NCBI GenBank assembly: GCA_010692635.1
Contig: JAAHGL010000007.1
Location: forward strand, 129,934-193,933
DNA length: 64,000 bases
From: Symploca sp. SIO2C1
GTDB taxonomy: Bacteria > Cyanobacteriota > Cyanobacteriia > Cyanobacteriales > Coleofasciculaceae
Direction: 5' to 3'
Made by a program: the position numbers and the translations under genes. Within the stretch, counting starts at the first letter, position 1, and every line of letters starts with the position of its first letter. This document shows positions 45,455 through 54,328 of the stretch, one piece after another. The notes below the pieces were generated by a model. The model was not told where the DNA came from and made no database searches. It saw only the letters and a program-made list of their open reading frames with translations.

Positions 45455-46462
45455 ATGAAAGACTTGAATCTTGACCTAGTGACAGACTTGAATCTTGACC
45501 CAGTGACAGGCGTTATCAAAGCGATCGCTCGCATAGCAGCTTCCCCGATTAAAAACCAGCTTGAGCGTGATAAGAGGGTAATTCAAGTGCTCAAGAAACT
45601 GAAGCTCAATCCTGAGCATCCACCAGCAGATTTCACTGGGGTTTATCGCTATGCCCTTGCAGAGTATGGTGTTGACAAACCACAGCCAGTTCTAGAACTC
45701 TTTGAGCAAAAAGCAATAATGCAGGCGTTTCGGCAAGCCTTTGAGCAGAATGACCAATCAATTCTTTTGCAGGAAGGAGAGGATTTTCTCGACTGGAATA
45801 TATTAGGTGATCGCATCCGAGAAGTTAAGATTGATATTCAGCGAGAGTTTGCTGATTTTCAAGCAGTCTTTATTAAGGTGGCAAACTCTACGCGGACACC
45901 TGCTGATGTTATTCAAAGCCAGAAAATAGATCACTTAGCAAAGATTTTAGAAGAGATTGAGGCTAGGATACCAGCACTACCACCACTTACCCTTGACCAC
46001 CTCTGGGAGTTATTGCTTGACAAAGCGACTAAAACTGACCAAATGAAACCAGAAATTGCCAATAATTTGGGCATGTGGAATCCTGCACCCAAAGTACCAA
46101 AAGGCACACCATTTTATTTCGTGGTTAATCTTGAGACTTCCGGTTATTTGATTCTGCTGGAAAAGAACCCTGAAAGACAAATTTGGTGTTTATCACCATC
46201 ATTTTTAGCACCACCGTCATTTCTGGAAGCAGGACAAGTGAAGTTACCCTTGGCAGATCAAGATACTTTTACCGCCGATAGTGTTGGTAGAGAGCAGATG
46301 GTGGCGATTATTAGTCACGAGCAGCTTAATTTCGATTGGTTGCCGGGGAGTGATGATGAACCTTTGGAAATGCGGAAGGTGCATTTAAATCAATTATTAG
46401 AATATTGTAAAAAATTCCCAGACAGCAAAATATTATCTTCGGAATATACAGTGATTTTCTAA
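45455..46462 (+). CDS. NACHT-associated N-domain protein with DUF4384-like C-terminal domain
   Basis: A 335-residue protein. Residues 15-165 (KLNPEHPPADFTGVYRYALAEYG ... FLDWNILGD ... ANSTRTPADV) match an all-helical module that I know from the N-termini of cyanobacterial NACHT NTPases, here without the NTPase. The C-terminal 125 residues (FYFVVNLETSGYLILLEK ... REQMVAIISHEQL) are a DUF4384-like beta domain. The first 16 residues contain a duplicated DLNLD-VTG unit from a 24-bp direct repeat. It precedes the TPR-CHAT gene by 44 bp on the same strand, so it is likely an adaptor or sensor for that protease-like protein. Confidence 0.65.
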   Translation: MKDLNLDLVTDLNLDPVTGVIKAIARIAASPIKNQLERDKRVIQVLKKLKLNPEHPPADFTGVYRYALAEYGVDKPQPVLELFEQKAIMQAFRQAFEQNDQSILLQEGEDFLDWNILGDRIREVKIDIQREFADFQAVFIKVANSTRTPADVIQSQKIDHLAKILEEIEARIPALPPLTLDHLWELLLDKATKTDQMKPEIANNLGMWNPAPKVPKGTPFYFVVNLETSGYLILLEKNPERQIWCLSPSFLAPPSFLEAGQVKLPLADQDTFTADSVGREQMVAIISHEQLNFDWLPGSDDEPLEMRKVHLNQLLEYCKKFPDSKILSSEYTVIF

Positions 46463-46506
46463 AATTCAAGGTGATTTGCTACCATTTGTAATTCCAGTTA
46501 AGAGAT

Positions 46507-49500
46507 ATGACAACGTCTATTTGGTTATTAATACTAATTACTTCTATTTTGTTGATCTCTTTTGTTCTTTACAAGAAAATAGAGCATTTTATGCGACTAC
46601 GTAAGCTTGCTCAGCTCAATCAAATAGTTACTCAACTATATCAGCGTGGTGATTCTGAACAAGTCCTAATGATAGCAGAGAAATCCTTGGAATTAAGTAA
46701 AAAACTGCAAAAAAGAGATTACTATGATACAGCCAATAGCTTTAACAATCTCGCGATAATATACTCTGACAAAAGGCGCTATTCAGAAGCAGAAATTTTA
46801 TATTTAGAAGCTTTAGCAATATGGAGACGTTTGTTGGGAGACAATCATATTAATATAGTACAAACTTTAAATAATTTGGCATACATATATGAAAAGCAAG
46901 GTCGCTATAAGGAATCAGAAACTTTGTATGTAGAAGCTTTGGATATTCGGGAAAGCTTGCTAGGTTCTGAGCACCTTGATGTAGCACTGAGTTTAAATAA
47001 TTTGGGAGGAATTTACACGTCTCAAGGTCGCTATAAGGAAGCAGAGCCTTTGTATGTAAAAGCTTTGGATATTCGGGAAAGCTTGCTAGGTTCTGAGCAC
47101 CTTGATGTAGCACTGAGTTTAAATAATTTGGGAGGAATTTACACGTCTCAAGGTCGCTATAAGGAAGCAGAGCCTTTGTATGTAAAAGCTTTGGATATTC
47201 GGGAAAGCTTGCTAGGTTCTGAGCATCTTGATGTAGCATCTAGCTTTAATAACCTAGCATTTCTACACTACTCTCAAGGACATTACTTGGAATCTGAAGC
47301 ATTGTACCTGAAAGCCTTAGATATGCGAAAGCGATTATTAAAAACTGAGGAGCACCCTGATATAGCAACTAGTCTGAATAATCTAGGAGCACTTTACGAA
47401 GATCAGGGTCGTTACTTAGAAGCAGAACAAAAGTATCTCAAAGCTTTAGCAATGCGACAGCACTTTCTAGGCAAACAACATCCTTATGTAGCAACTACTT
47501 TAAACAACCTGGCAGAACTTTACAAAGATCAAGGACGCTTCGTAGATGCAGAACGAAAATATCTAGAAGCTTTGGCGATATTACAGCATCTCCTAGGTAA
47601 CCAACATCCCTATGTAGCAACTACTTTAAACAACCTGGCAGAACTTTACAAAGATCAAGGACGCTTTGTAGATGCAGAACAAAAGCATCTGGAAGCTTTA
47701 TCAATGGAACAACGTTTGTTTGGAGATGAACATCCTAGTGTGGCACGCAGTCTGAAAAATTTGGCAACACTTTATGTCTCTCAAGGGCGTTATTCAGAAG
47801 CAGAACAAAAATATCTAGAAGCTTTATCAATGCGACAACGTTTACTAGGCAATGAACATCCTAGTATAGCAACTAACTTAGACAGTTTGGCAATACTTTA
47901 TGTTTCTCAAGGGCGTTATTCAGAAGCAGAACAAAAATATCTAGAAGCTTTATCAATGCGACAACGTTTACTAGGCAATGAACATCCTAGTATAGCAACT
48001 AGCTTGAATAATATAGCAACACTTTATGCTTCTCAAAGGCGTTACTCAGAAGCAGAACAAAAGTCTATCGAAGCTTTGTCAATGCGACAACGTTTACTAG
48101 GCAATGAACATCCTAGTATAGCAACTAGCTTGAATAATATAGCAACACTTTATGCTTCTCAAAGGCGTTACTCAGAAGCAGAACAAAAGTCTATCGAAGC
48201 TTTGTCAATGCAACAAAATTTGCTAGGCAATGAGCATCCTGATGTGGCAGTTAGTTTAAATAATTTAGCAGCAATCTACGCCAATCAAGGACGTTACTTA
48301 GAAGCAGAAGAAAGATATTCAAAAGCTTTATCAATGCGACAAAACTTGCTAGGCAATGAGCATCCTAGTCTAGTAACCAGCTTAAATAATCTAGCGGCTG
48401 TGTTTGCTACTACTGGTTGCTCTACTAAATCTCTATCAAACATGCTCCAAGCAAATAAGATAGATGATCAGATAATAAATGATATCTTTGCCTTTAGTTC
48501 AGAAGGTGATCGCCTTGCCTATCTAAAAACAATCAGAGGTAATTTTCATGCTTTTCTTTCCCTAGTCTGCAAGTGTTTTTCTAACTCTCCTCAAGCAGTG
48601 CAAAAGGCACTAGATGTAATTTTAAAACGTAAAGTCCTTACTGCATCAGCACTTGCTGTCCAAAATGAAGTTCTCTACAGCGATCGCTATCCCCATCTTA
48701 CCGAAGACTTCCACAAACTCCGCGACTTAAGCGAACAAATAATCTACCTCACCTTTTCCATCCCACAAACTACAGATTTCACTACTTACCAGCAACAATT
48801 AGCACAACTACAAGCCGAACATAACAACTTGCAAAAAAATCTGGCGTCTCAAGTGCCAGAAATCCAATTACAAGAACAACTTCCTAACCGTAGCGATATC
48901 GCATCAAAGTTGCCAGCAGGTTCAATATTGGTCGAGTTTGTTCGCTTTGATGTCTTCAATTTCAAAGCAATCCCAGCCAAAGGAGAAGCACAATGGCAAC
49001 CTGCCCGCTATCTTGCCTTTATCTTACCCGCAGGACAGCCAGAATCAGTAGAGATGATCGATATTGGGGAAGCAGAATATATTGATAGCTTAATTCGAGA
49101 ATTTAGAGGGTTGGTATCTGGAACAGGTACAAATCCAGAAAATCAGCTAGGAATGTTCAACAAACGGAATTCTAAATTAATTTTTAGAGAATATCATCCC
49201 CAAGCAGGTAGCAAACTAGGGCAAGCGATATTTGACAAACTTCGCCCCTATATCCAAGAACACCAACATTTAATTATTGCCCCAGATGGAGAATTGAACC
49301 TAGTCCCATTTCAAATTCTCCCTAGCGACGACAGTGGAAAGAAAATGCTGATGGATGAATTTACCATCAGTTATTTAACTGTCGGACGAGACATCCTGCG
49401 GCAGAAAGTAGAGACAAAACGCACTGCATCCCTAAAAGCTTTAGTATTGGCTTCTCCGAATTTTGACTTGAATGCAGAAACCGTTACCCCTCAGGCATCA

Positions 49501-50382
49501 CCAGAGCAACAAAATATGCACTCAGCCAATTTGCGAGAATCTATTGCTAGCAATCCTTTAAAACCTGCTACAGGAACGGGCATACTAGGAGAACGAATCG
49601 CACAGAAGTTAAATGTAGCACCCTATTTGGAAGATCAAGCACTAGAAAACTACTTCAATCCCAGACAATGTCCCCGCATTTTATTAGTTGCTACTCATGG
49701 TTTATTTTTACCCAACCAGCCAGAAGATCCTACTCCCACCCCGATTTATCATAGAGAAAGTGATTTACTCCAACGCGATCGCATTTCTCGTCGAGTAGAA
49801 AATCCCATGTTGCGATCGGCACTTGCCTTAGCTGGAGCTAACACCTGGGCAAAAGGCGGTAAACTACCCCCAGAAGCGGGAAAAGGCATCCTCTTTGCTC
49901 AAGATGTAGCTGGACTCGACCTTTGGGCGAATGAAATCACTGTCCTCTCCGCCTGCGAAACTGGAATAGGAGATATCGCCATTGGGGAAGGAGTATTTGG
50001 TTTAAGGCGAGCTTTTGCTGTTGCAGGAGCAAAAACCCTGATCATGAGCTTATGGTCAGTTAATGGGTGGACAACTACCTTACTAATGGAACGCTTTTTT
50101 GATAATTGTGAAGCAGGATTAGGCCGTACTATGGCATTACAAGAAGCTCAGAATTACCTGCGAAATATAACTGTTAGAGAATTGCAGCAATTTGAACTAG
50201 GGCAAGACATCCTCAAATACGAATTTAATAACGGTAGAAAATTAGATGCAGCAATTTTGGCTCGTCAAGCTGAAGATAAACCTCTGGCACATCCTAAATA
50301 CTGGGGTGCGTGGATTTGTCAAGGGGAGACAAAAGCTGTAGAAATATTCAAGCTTGATGAAGTTGAGTGGCAAGATTTTTAG
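46507..50382 (+). CDS. TPR-CHAT caspase-like protein
   Basis: A 1291-residue protein. A signal-anchor helix (IWLLILITSILLISFVLY, residues 5-22) is followed by about fourteen 42-residue Kinesin-light-chain-type TPRs (residues 65-660), a helical linker, and a CHAT domain (about 950-1285) of caspase/separase fold. The catalytic His1064 lies in LLVATHGLF and Cys1150 in VLSACETGIG; both are intact. CHAT proteins act as regulated proteases in cell-death and defence circuits. TPR units include near-identical neighbours at 46960-47220 and 47780-48200, showing recent duplication in units of 126 bp. The upstream gene is likely co-transcribed. Confidence 0.93.
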   Translation: MTTSIWLLILITSILLISFVLYKKIEHFMRLRKLAQLNQIVTQLYQRGDSEQVLMIAEKSLELSKKLQKRDYYDTANSFNNLAIIYSDKRRYSEAEILYLEALAIWRRLLGDNHINIVQTLNNLAYIYEKQGRYKESETLYVEALDIRESLLGSEHLDVALSLNNLGGIYTSQGRYKEAEPLYVKALDIRESLLGSEHLDVALSLNNLGGIYTSQGRYKEAEPLYVKALDIRESLLGSEHLDVASSFNNLAFLHYSQGHYLESEALYLKALDMRKRLLKTEEHPDIATSLNNLGALYEDQGRYLEAEQKYLKALAMRQHFLGKQHPYVATTLNNLAELYKDQGRFVDAERKYLEALAILQHLLGNQHPYVATTLNNLAELYKDQGRFVDAEQKHLEALSMEQRLFGDEHPSVARSLKNLATLYVSQGRYSEAEQKYLEALSMRQRLLGNEHPSIATNLDSLAILYVSQGRYSEAEQKYLEALSMRQRLLGNEHPSIATSLNNIATLYASQRRYSEAEQKSIEALSMRQRLLGNEHPSIATSLNNIATLYASQRRYSEAEQKSIEALSMQQNLLGNEHPDVAVSLNNLAAIYANQGRYLEAEERYSKALSMRQNLLGNEHPSLVTSLNNLAAVFATTGCSTKSLSNMLQANKIDDQIINDIFAFSSEGDRLAYLKTIRGNFHAFLSLVCKCFSNSPQAVQKALDVILKRKVLTASALAVQNEVLYSDRYPHLTEDFHKLRDLSEQIIYLTFSIPQTTDFTTYQQQLAQLQAEHNNLQKNLASQVPEIQLQEQLPNRSDIASKLPAGSILVEFVRFDVFNFKAIPAKGEAQWQPARYLAFILPAGQPESVEMIDIGEAEYIDSLIREFRGLVSGTGTNPENQLGMFNKRNSKLIFREYHPQAGSKLGQAIFDKLRPYIQEHQHLIIAPDGELNLVPFQILPSDDSGKKMLMDEFTISYLTVGRDILRQKVETKRTASLKALVLASPNFDLNAETVTPQASPEQQNMHSANLRESIASNPLKPATGTGILGERIAQKLNVAPYLEDQALENYFNPRQCPRILLVATHGLFLPNQPEDPTPTPIYHRESDLLQRDRISRRVENPMLRSALALAGANTWAKGGKLPPEAGKGILFAQDVAGLDLWANEITVLSACETGIGDIAIGEGVFGLRRAFAVAGAKTLIMSLWSVNGWTTTLLMERFFDNCEAGLGRTMALQEAQNYLRNITVRELQQFELGQDILKYEFNNGRKLDAAILARQAEDKPLAHPKYWGAWICQGETKAVEIFKLDEVEWQDF

Positions 50383-50497
50383 CTCAAGGTTTGTTTGAGC
50401 TTTTTGCTGAGCTGCTGCATTACTTTAAGTGCAACTTCTAACTCTGCTGCATCCATACCCTGAGCAAAAGATTCCGCTTCCTGGGCAATCTGTTCTG
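50379..50497 (-). pseudogene. C-terminal remnant of a MarR-like regulator
   Basis: The minus strand encodes about 38 residues ending FAQGMDAAELEVALKVMQQL and a Lys-rich tail before TAA, similar to the last helix-pair of MarR regulators. The frame is interrupted upstream by heptamer repeats, and no HTH region remains. The stop overlaps the end of the CHAT gene. Identification rests on a short pattern. Confidence 0.35.
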
Positions 50498-50541
50498 TAA
50501 TGAGTAATGAGTAATGAGTAATGAGTGATGAGTAATGAGTG
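50497..50541. repeat. Heptamer tandem repeat (AATGAGT)
   Basis: Six units of TAATGAG/TGATGAG lie within the 426-base gap between the CHAT gene and the gene at 50809. They adjoin the MarR-like remnant. Confidence 0.95.
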
Positions 50542-50605
50542 AATTACCCCTCGATTAGCTCCCAGATTTGTTCAATTGTGCAAGCTTTTTGAGCCAAAAG
50601 GTATA

Positions 50606-50688
50606 ATTTCCTTGCACTTATTTGGCTTGCAAAATGATTGAAAGCTTTGTTTGGCATAGCTTCCACACTTATGCAGCAAGCCCTAGGT
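50606..50688. repeat. Dispersed repeat, copy 2 of 2
   Basis: Matches 70-151 in order: TTGCACTT, GAAAGCTTTG, ATGCAGCAAGCCCTAG. Neither copy encodes a protein. Confidence 0.5.
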
Positions 50689-50808
50689 ATCAAAAACTAA
50701 GGTGATTTTTGAGAGCTGAAAGTACCAGTAAATTCAAGGGATGGTGCGTTACGCTATCGCTAACAGCACCCTACGAATATCGATATAATTCTTACTCTAT
50801 AAGCATTC

Positions 50809-51648
50809 TTAATTCTTAATTCCGCGCAGCGGTACTAGTAGCTCCCTGAGCAAGCGTTCCTCGTCATTTTTTTCTGGTAACGCTTCTAGCTGAGCAAGGA
50901 AGTTGTAGAGTAATCCTAAGCTAACTGAGCGTAGGGAATGATGGGCAGGTAGAGCAACTAATTCTAATAGTGCTTGATGGCGTACTTTTTCTCGCCCCAA
51001 AAGCCTTAGCCATAGCGTTTTATTGTTGTGCGGTAACTCATCAATCACCACCAATCCAGTTAACATTGCCGGAGGTAGGAAATAAATCCCAGTCTCCTCT
51101 TCTGTGCTTTCTTCCGCTCCAAATCCTGTTAAAGTCTCTTCTGAGATGGTGGGAGTCAAAATCCATAACCAGGGTAAGTCCGACTCATTCCATTGCAATG
51201 TTTCTCTCTCTGCAGCTCGGTGAAACTCTCCCTGAACTTCTAGTAATTTGATCATACTAGCGGTGATCTCATCAGACGTGACAGGATGGTGATAGGGTTC
51301 AAACAAGACTCTGGTCTTAGCTAGTCTCGCTAATAATCCTAACTCTTTGGGTAATTCGGATACACTAGGAGCAAACCATAAGTCGATGTCTCGTCTAGGG
51401 GAGATGGTGAAGGTTCGCTCAACTTCTATTTTCCCATAAGGGGAGAGCAACTTTTCGAGGTAGTCTTTACTAAACTGCTCATAAATAAATCTTCTCAAGT
51501 CTATAGGTTCTTCTTCCTCATCAAGCTCGATAGCAAGCTCAAAATCGTCACATAAATGAGCTTTACCAATATAATCAGGTGCTACGGCACAAAAGTTTTC
51601 ATCTAGTTCATAATAGCGACATATACGACAGCTTTTTGTCTTCTTCAT
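50809..51648 (-). CDS. Conserved cyanobacterial protein with N-terminal cysteine cluster
   Basis: A 279-residue protein. A CxxC-type metal site is suggested at the N-terminus (SCRICRYYELDENFCAVAP ... LCDDFE: Cys7, Cys10 and two more before residue 35), followed by an acidic linker and an alpha/beta body of unknown fold (DIDLWFAPSVSELPKELGLLARLAKTR). A helical C-terminus (LRSVSLGLLYNFLAQLEAL) resembles proteins sometimes labelled flagellar assembly protein H in cyanobacterial annotation, although no flagellum is implied. Function unknown. Confidence 0.65.
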   Translation of the reverse strand: MKKTKSCRICRYYELDENFCAVAPDYIGKAHLCDDFELAIELDEEEEPIDLRRFIYEQFSKDYLEKLLSPYGKIEVERTFTISPRRDIDLWFAPSVSELPKELGLLARLAKTRVLFEPYHHPVTSDEITASMIKLLEVQGEFHRAAERETLQWNESDLPWLWILTPTISEETLTGFGAEESTEEETGIYFLPPAMLTGLVVIDELPHNNKTLWLRLLGREKVRHQALLELVALPAHHSLRSVSLGLLYNFLAQLEALPEKNDEERLLRELLVPLRGIKN

Positions 51649-51705
51649 CGTCTTGTAAGATTGTATTAAAACTAAATCAACTATTTTAAAACTATTTGTG
51701 GGATT

Positions 51706-51816
51706 ATGGTTAAAGGAAGTTGTCTTTGCGGTGAAATTCAGTTTGAAGTAGAACTTATTCCTGTCTCAAGTGATATTCCTTCCTATGAAGGCATACCAAA
51801 AGAAATATTGGACTAA
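51706..51816 (+). pseudogene. GFA-family gene with internal deletion
   Basis: A 36-residue frame begins MVKGSCLCGEIQFEV, the N-terminus of glutathione-dependent formaldehyde-activating-type (GFA) proteins with the first CxC zinc ligands. It ends SDIPSYEGIPKEILD, a usual C-terminus of that family. The middle 80-90 residues with the remaining ligands are missing, so it looks like an in-frame internal deletion. It cannot fold into the GFA domain. Confidence 0.7.
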
Positions 51817-51921
51817 CTCGTAATATCAAGTTCTGTTGAATACTTACACTTTGGTGTAAACAAGGCAGAAGGCAGAGGGCAGAAGGATATGATAACTGTT
51901 TAGGCCGACATCATATAAACT

Positions 51922-52560
51922 ATGGAAGAATACTTACAATCGAGTGCCATCATTGACTGGCAGCATTCAGCAATTTTAGAACTTGCTGAGAAAATTGCCT
52001 CAGGATATCACACACCGGAAGCGATCGCAAAAGCTTGCTTTGAATGGGTCAGAGATGAGATTTACCATAGCTGTGACTATCAGATGAACCCTGTTACCTA
52101 TCGAGCCTCAGATGTACTTCAATACAAGACAGGTTACTGTTATGCCAAAAGCCATTTGCTAGCTGCATTACTACGAGCAAATGGTATTCCAGCAGGGTTT
52201 TGCTATCAGCGATTGAGTATTGATGATCAGGGTGCGCCTTATAGTTTACACGGTTTCAACGCAGTTTATTTACCTCAAGTTGGTTGGTATCGTATTGATC
52301 CTAGAGGCAATCGAGAAGGTGTTGATGCTCAGTTTATACCACCCCAAGAAAAGTTAGCTTTCCAGATTCAGTTTCCTGAAGAAGCAGATTGGAAATCTGT
52401 ACTCTCGGAGCCGCTTTCAATTGTTGTAGAAGCTTTACAAGCTCACAGTACTTGGGATGAGATGCTTCAAAATCTTCCAGATATCTCTTCGGAGTCGGCT
52501 ACAAGTTATGGTTTAGTTGCCGAAGGTGCAGAACTAGTGCAGCTTGGCGGAAATAAGTGA
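51922..52560 (+). CDS. Transglutaminase-like (papain-fold) protein
   Basis: A 212-residue cytoplasmic protein with a transglutaminase-like core. The catalytic Cys is in QYKTGYCYAKSHLLAALLRANGIPAG, the His in LHGFNAVYLP and the Asp in YRIDPRG, in the canonical order. In bacteria this fold usually hydrolyses amides or peptides. There is no signal peptide. No operon partner; repeats flank it. Confidence 0.88.
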   Translation: MEEYLQSSAIIDWQHSAILELAEKIASGYHTPEAIAKACFEWVRDEIYHSCDYQMNPVTYRASDVLQYKTGYCYAKSHLLAALLRANGIPAGFCYQRLSIDDQGAPYSLHGFNAVYLPQVGWYRIDPRGNREGVDAQFIPPQEKLAFQIQFPEEADWKSVLSEPLSIVVEALQAHSTWDEMLQNLPDISSESATSYGLVAEGAELVQLGGNK

Positions 52561-52756
52561 CTAGTAAAAAAAAGGTTCAAACTCAGATACAGTAAGCTTT
52601 CTTCCCTTCTGCCTTCTGTTCCCCTCCTTGGAGGGGTTAGGGGTGGGTTGGTGCCTTCTGCCTTCTTGTACTAGCAAATTTGAGGAAGTGATGGCGTTTC
52701 ATGATTAAATTGAGAGTTTAGAGCTAACGCTCCCAGCTCCTGAATTTTGCAAAAAT

Positions 52757-53674
52757 ATGTCCACCAAGGTTTTTTCTGGGACGGATGCTGCCGTCGTTTT
52801 AGCTATTCCTGGCTTAGCCGCTATTTCCTGGGGGGTTCCGGAACGTTATTGGCAAAAGATTTGCCGTCGATTAGGACCAATTGCCATTCCCACGATAACT
52901 GAGAATCCGCAATTGCTTCTCCAAGTAATCCAGGAGACATTAGGCGATCGCAAAATCACCCAATCACCGGAGGCTATTTTAACTCAAATGGCTGGTGAGC
53001 AAATCCTTTCCAGGCTACAACTTCTGAAAGATTACCTTCCCGGTGGCTGGAAACCCAAACTCCAACTCATAGGTCGTGAACATATTGATACTGCCATAGA
53101 AAGCGGTCATGGGGTTATCTTGTGGCTAGGATACTTTGTTTTATGTGACCTACTCCCCAAGATAGCCTTCCATCGTGCTGGTTTAGCAGTGCACCATCTG
53201 AGTAGTGCTCGCCACGGGTTCTCTTCGACTCGTTTTGGTACAGGCTACCTCAATCCCATTCAAACTACCATTGAGGATCGATATTTAGCAGAACGGGTAG
53301 TATTATCTCCAGAAAATCCCACTAAGGCAATGTTGACCCTAGCCTACCGCTTGCGGGATAACCAAATCATATCCATTACTGCTCATAAGAACGCCAAAAA
53401 CCCCCTTAAGGTAAAGTTTCTAGACGGATATTTATACTTAGCACCAGGAGCACCCCTCCTAGCTCAGAATACCAAGGCAGCATTGCTACCGGTGTTGCCG
53501 TTAAGGGATCAGGCAGGGGAGCTAACAGTTACTGTTGAAGCGCCGCTCCAGATATCAGGGGACATCTCAAAGCGTGAGGTCACAAAGCACCTTGCTCAAC
53601 AGTATGCCAAATTATTGGAGCCTTATGTCATCAAATTCCCCGGTCAATGGCTCGGGTGGAACCACTTGTCATAG
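52757..53674 (+). CDS. LpxL/HtrB-like acyltransferase-family protein, altered HX4D motif
   Basis: A 305-residue protein with the LpxL/LpxM (lysophospholipid acyltransferase-like) layout: an N-terminal hydrophobic segment (AAVVLAIPGLAAISWGV), a central GHGVILWLGYFVLCDLL block, and a LAPGAPLLAQNTKAALLPVLP segment typical of the substrate-binding core. Where active enzymes have His-x4-Asp/Glu, this one reads Tyr-x4-Asp (GYFVLCD), so catalysis may be lost or changed. The acyl acceptor is unknown. Confidence 0.75.
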   Translation: MSTKVFSGTDAAVVLAIPGLAAISWGVPERYWQKICRRLGPIAIPTITENPQLLLQVIQETLGDRKITQSPEAILTQMAGEQILSRLQLLKDYLPGGWKPKLQLIGREHIDTAIESGHGVILWLGYFVLCDLLPKIAFHRAGLAVHHLSSARHGFSSTRFGTGYLNPIQTTIEDRYLAERVVLSPENPTKAMLTLAYRLRDNQIISITAHKNAKNPLKVKFLDGYLYLAPGAPLLAQNTKAALLPVLPLRDQAGELTVTVEAPLQISGDISKREVTKHLAQQYAKLLEPYVIKFPGQWLGWNHLS

Positions 53675-53905
53675 CCAGGACTAATGATTGCACTTGCTGG
53701 AGTAGGAATAACCACAAAGGCACAAAGTACACAAAGGTTTATCAGGGACTGTGGCAGCTAACTTCAATATCTTGTGTAACCGACATCTTGCTTGTCACGC
53801 ACAATGCTTTGCTGACCCTACAGGCGCACACTTATTCCATTATGTAAAAGAATACCACAATAATGTTGCCGAGGTTGCGATCGCACTTCTTTAAATAGCA
53901 GCATA

Positions 53906-53971
53906 AGATCCCCGACTTCTCGATTGCACCTGTGATTTCCACGACAAACCGGAAGAAGAAGTCGGGGATCT
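53906..53971. repeat. Inverted repeat (AGATCCCCGACTTCT arms)
   Basis: Perfect 15-bp arms, AGATCCCCGACTTCT (53906-53920) and AGAAGTCGGGGATCT (53957-53971), around a 36-base loop. Related to the hairpin at 3116. Together with nondescript sequence it fills the 396-base gap after the acyltransferase gene. Confidence 0.85.
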
Positions 53972-54070
53972 AGTACCGCTGTTGGTGGTTTCTGCACCCG
54001 AGGAAATCACGATCGCTTTACTACAAATACTTTTTAACTCATGCCGAATACGACAAAGGCAAGTGGAAAA

Positions 54071-54307
54071 ATGACCCTTACTTTTAACCAAGCTACTTAT
54101 CGTAATCTACTAGCTAAATTTGCTCCCAAAGTAATTGAGACAGCACAGGAGTATGATCACATCTTAGCCGTGGCAGAGGGGTTAACATTTAAGAAAAATC
54201 GCACTCCAGAGGAGCAGGCTTTACACAAGTTGTTAGTTACCCTAATTGAAGCCTATGAGGTACAGAATGATCCAATGGCTCAAGCCGCACCTCATGAAAT
54301 TCATTGA
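54071..54307 (+). CDS. Truncated HigA-type antitoxin, lacking the HTH domain
   Basis: A 78-residue protein from MTLTFNQATYRN; an upstream ATG at 54041 adds ten residues. The EYDHILAVAEGLTFKKNRTPEEQALHKLLVTLIEAYE segment is the N-terminal, toxin-neutralising region of HigA-like antitoxins. The family continues with an HTH_3 DNA-binding domain of 50-60 residues, absent here: the frame ends ten or so residues after IEAYE. No HigB toxin gene is adjacent. It is either a remnant or a stand-alone neutraliser. Confidence 0.65.
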   Translation: MTLTFNQATYRNLLAKFAPKVIETAQEYDHILAVAEGLTFKKNRTPEEQALHKLLVTLIEAYEVQNDPMAQAAPHEIH

Positions 54308-54328
54308 AGTTAAGGAAAATATTTTTTT

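Noticed and set aside
46850-47239. 129-codon minus-strand frame
   Set aside because: It is antisense to the near-identical TPR repeats; its own repeated sequence merely mirrors them.
46507-50382. TPR-CHAT protein as the protease of a type III-E CRISPR (Craspase) system
   Set aside because: No gRAMP/Cas7-11, cas1 or repeat array lies nearby. The TPRs are of kinesin-light-chain type with an N-terminal membrane anchor, unlike the Csx29 layout.
53647-53847. 66-codon plus-strand frame after the acyltransferase gene
   Set aside because: It overlaps the 3' end of the real gene in another frame and has no coding signature.
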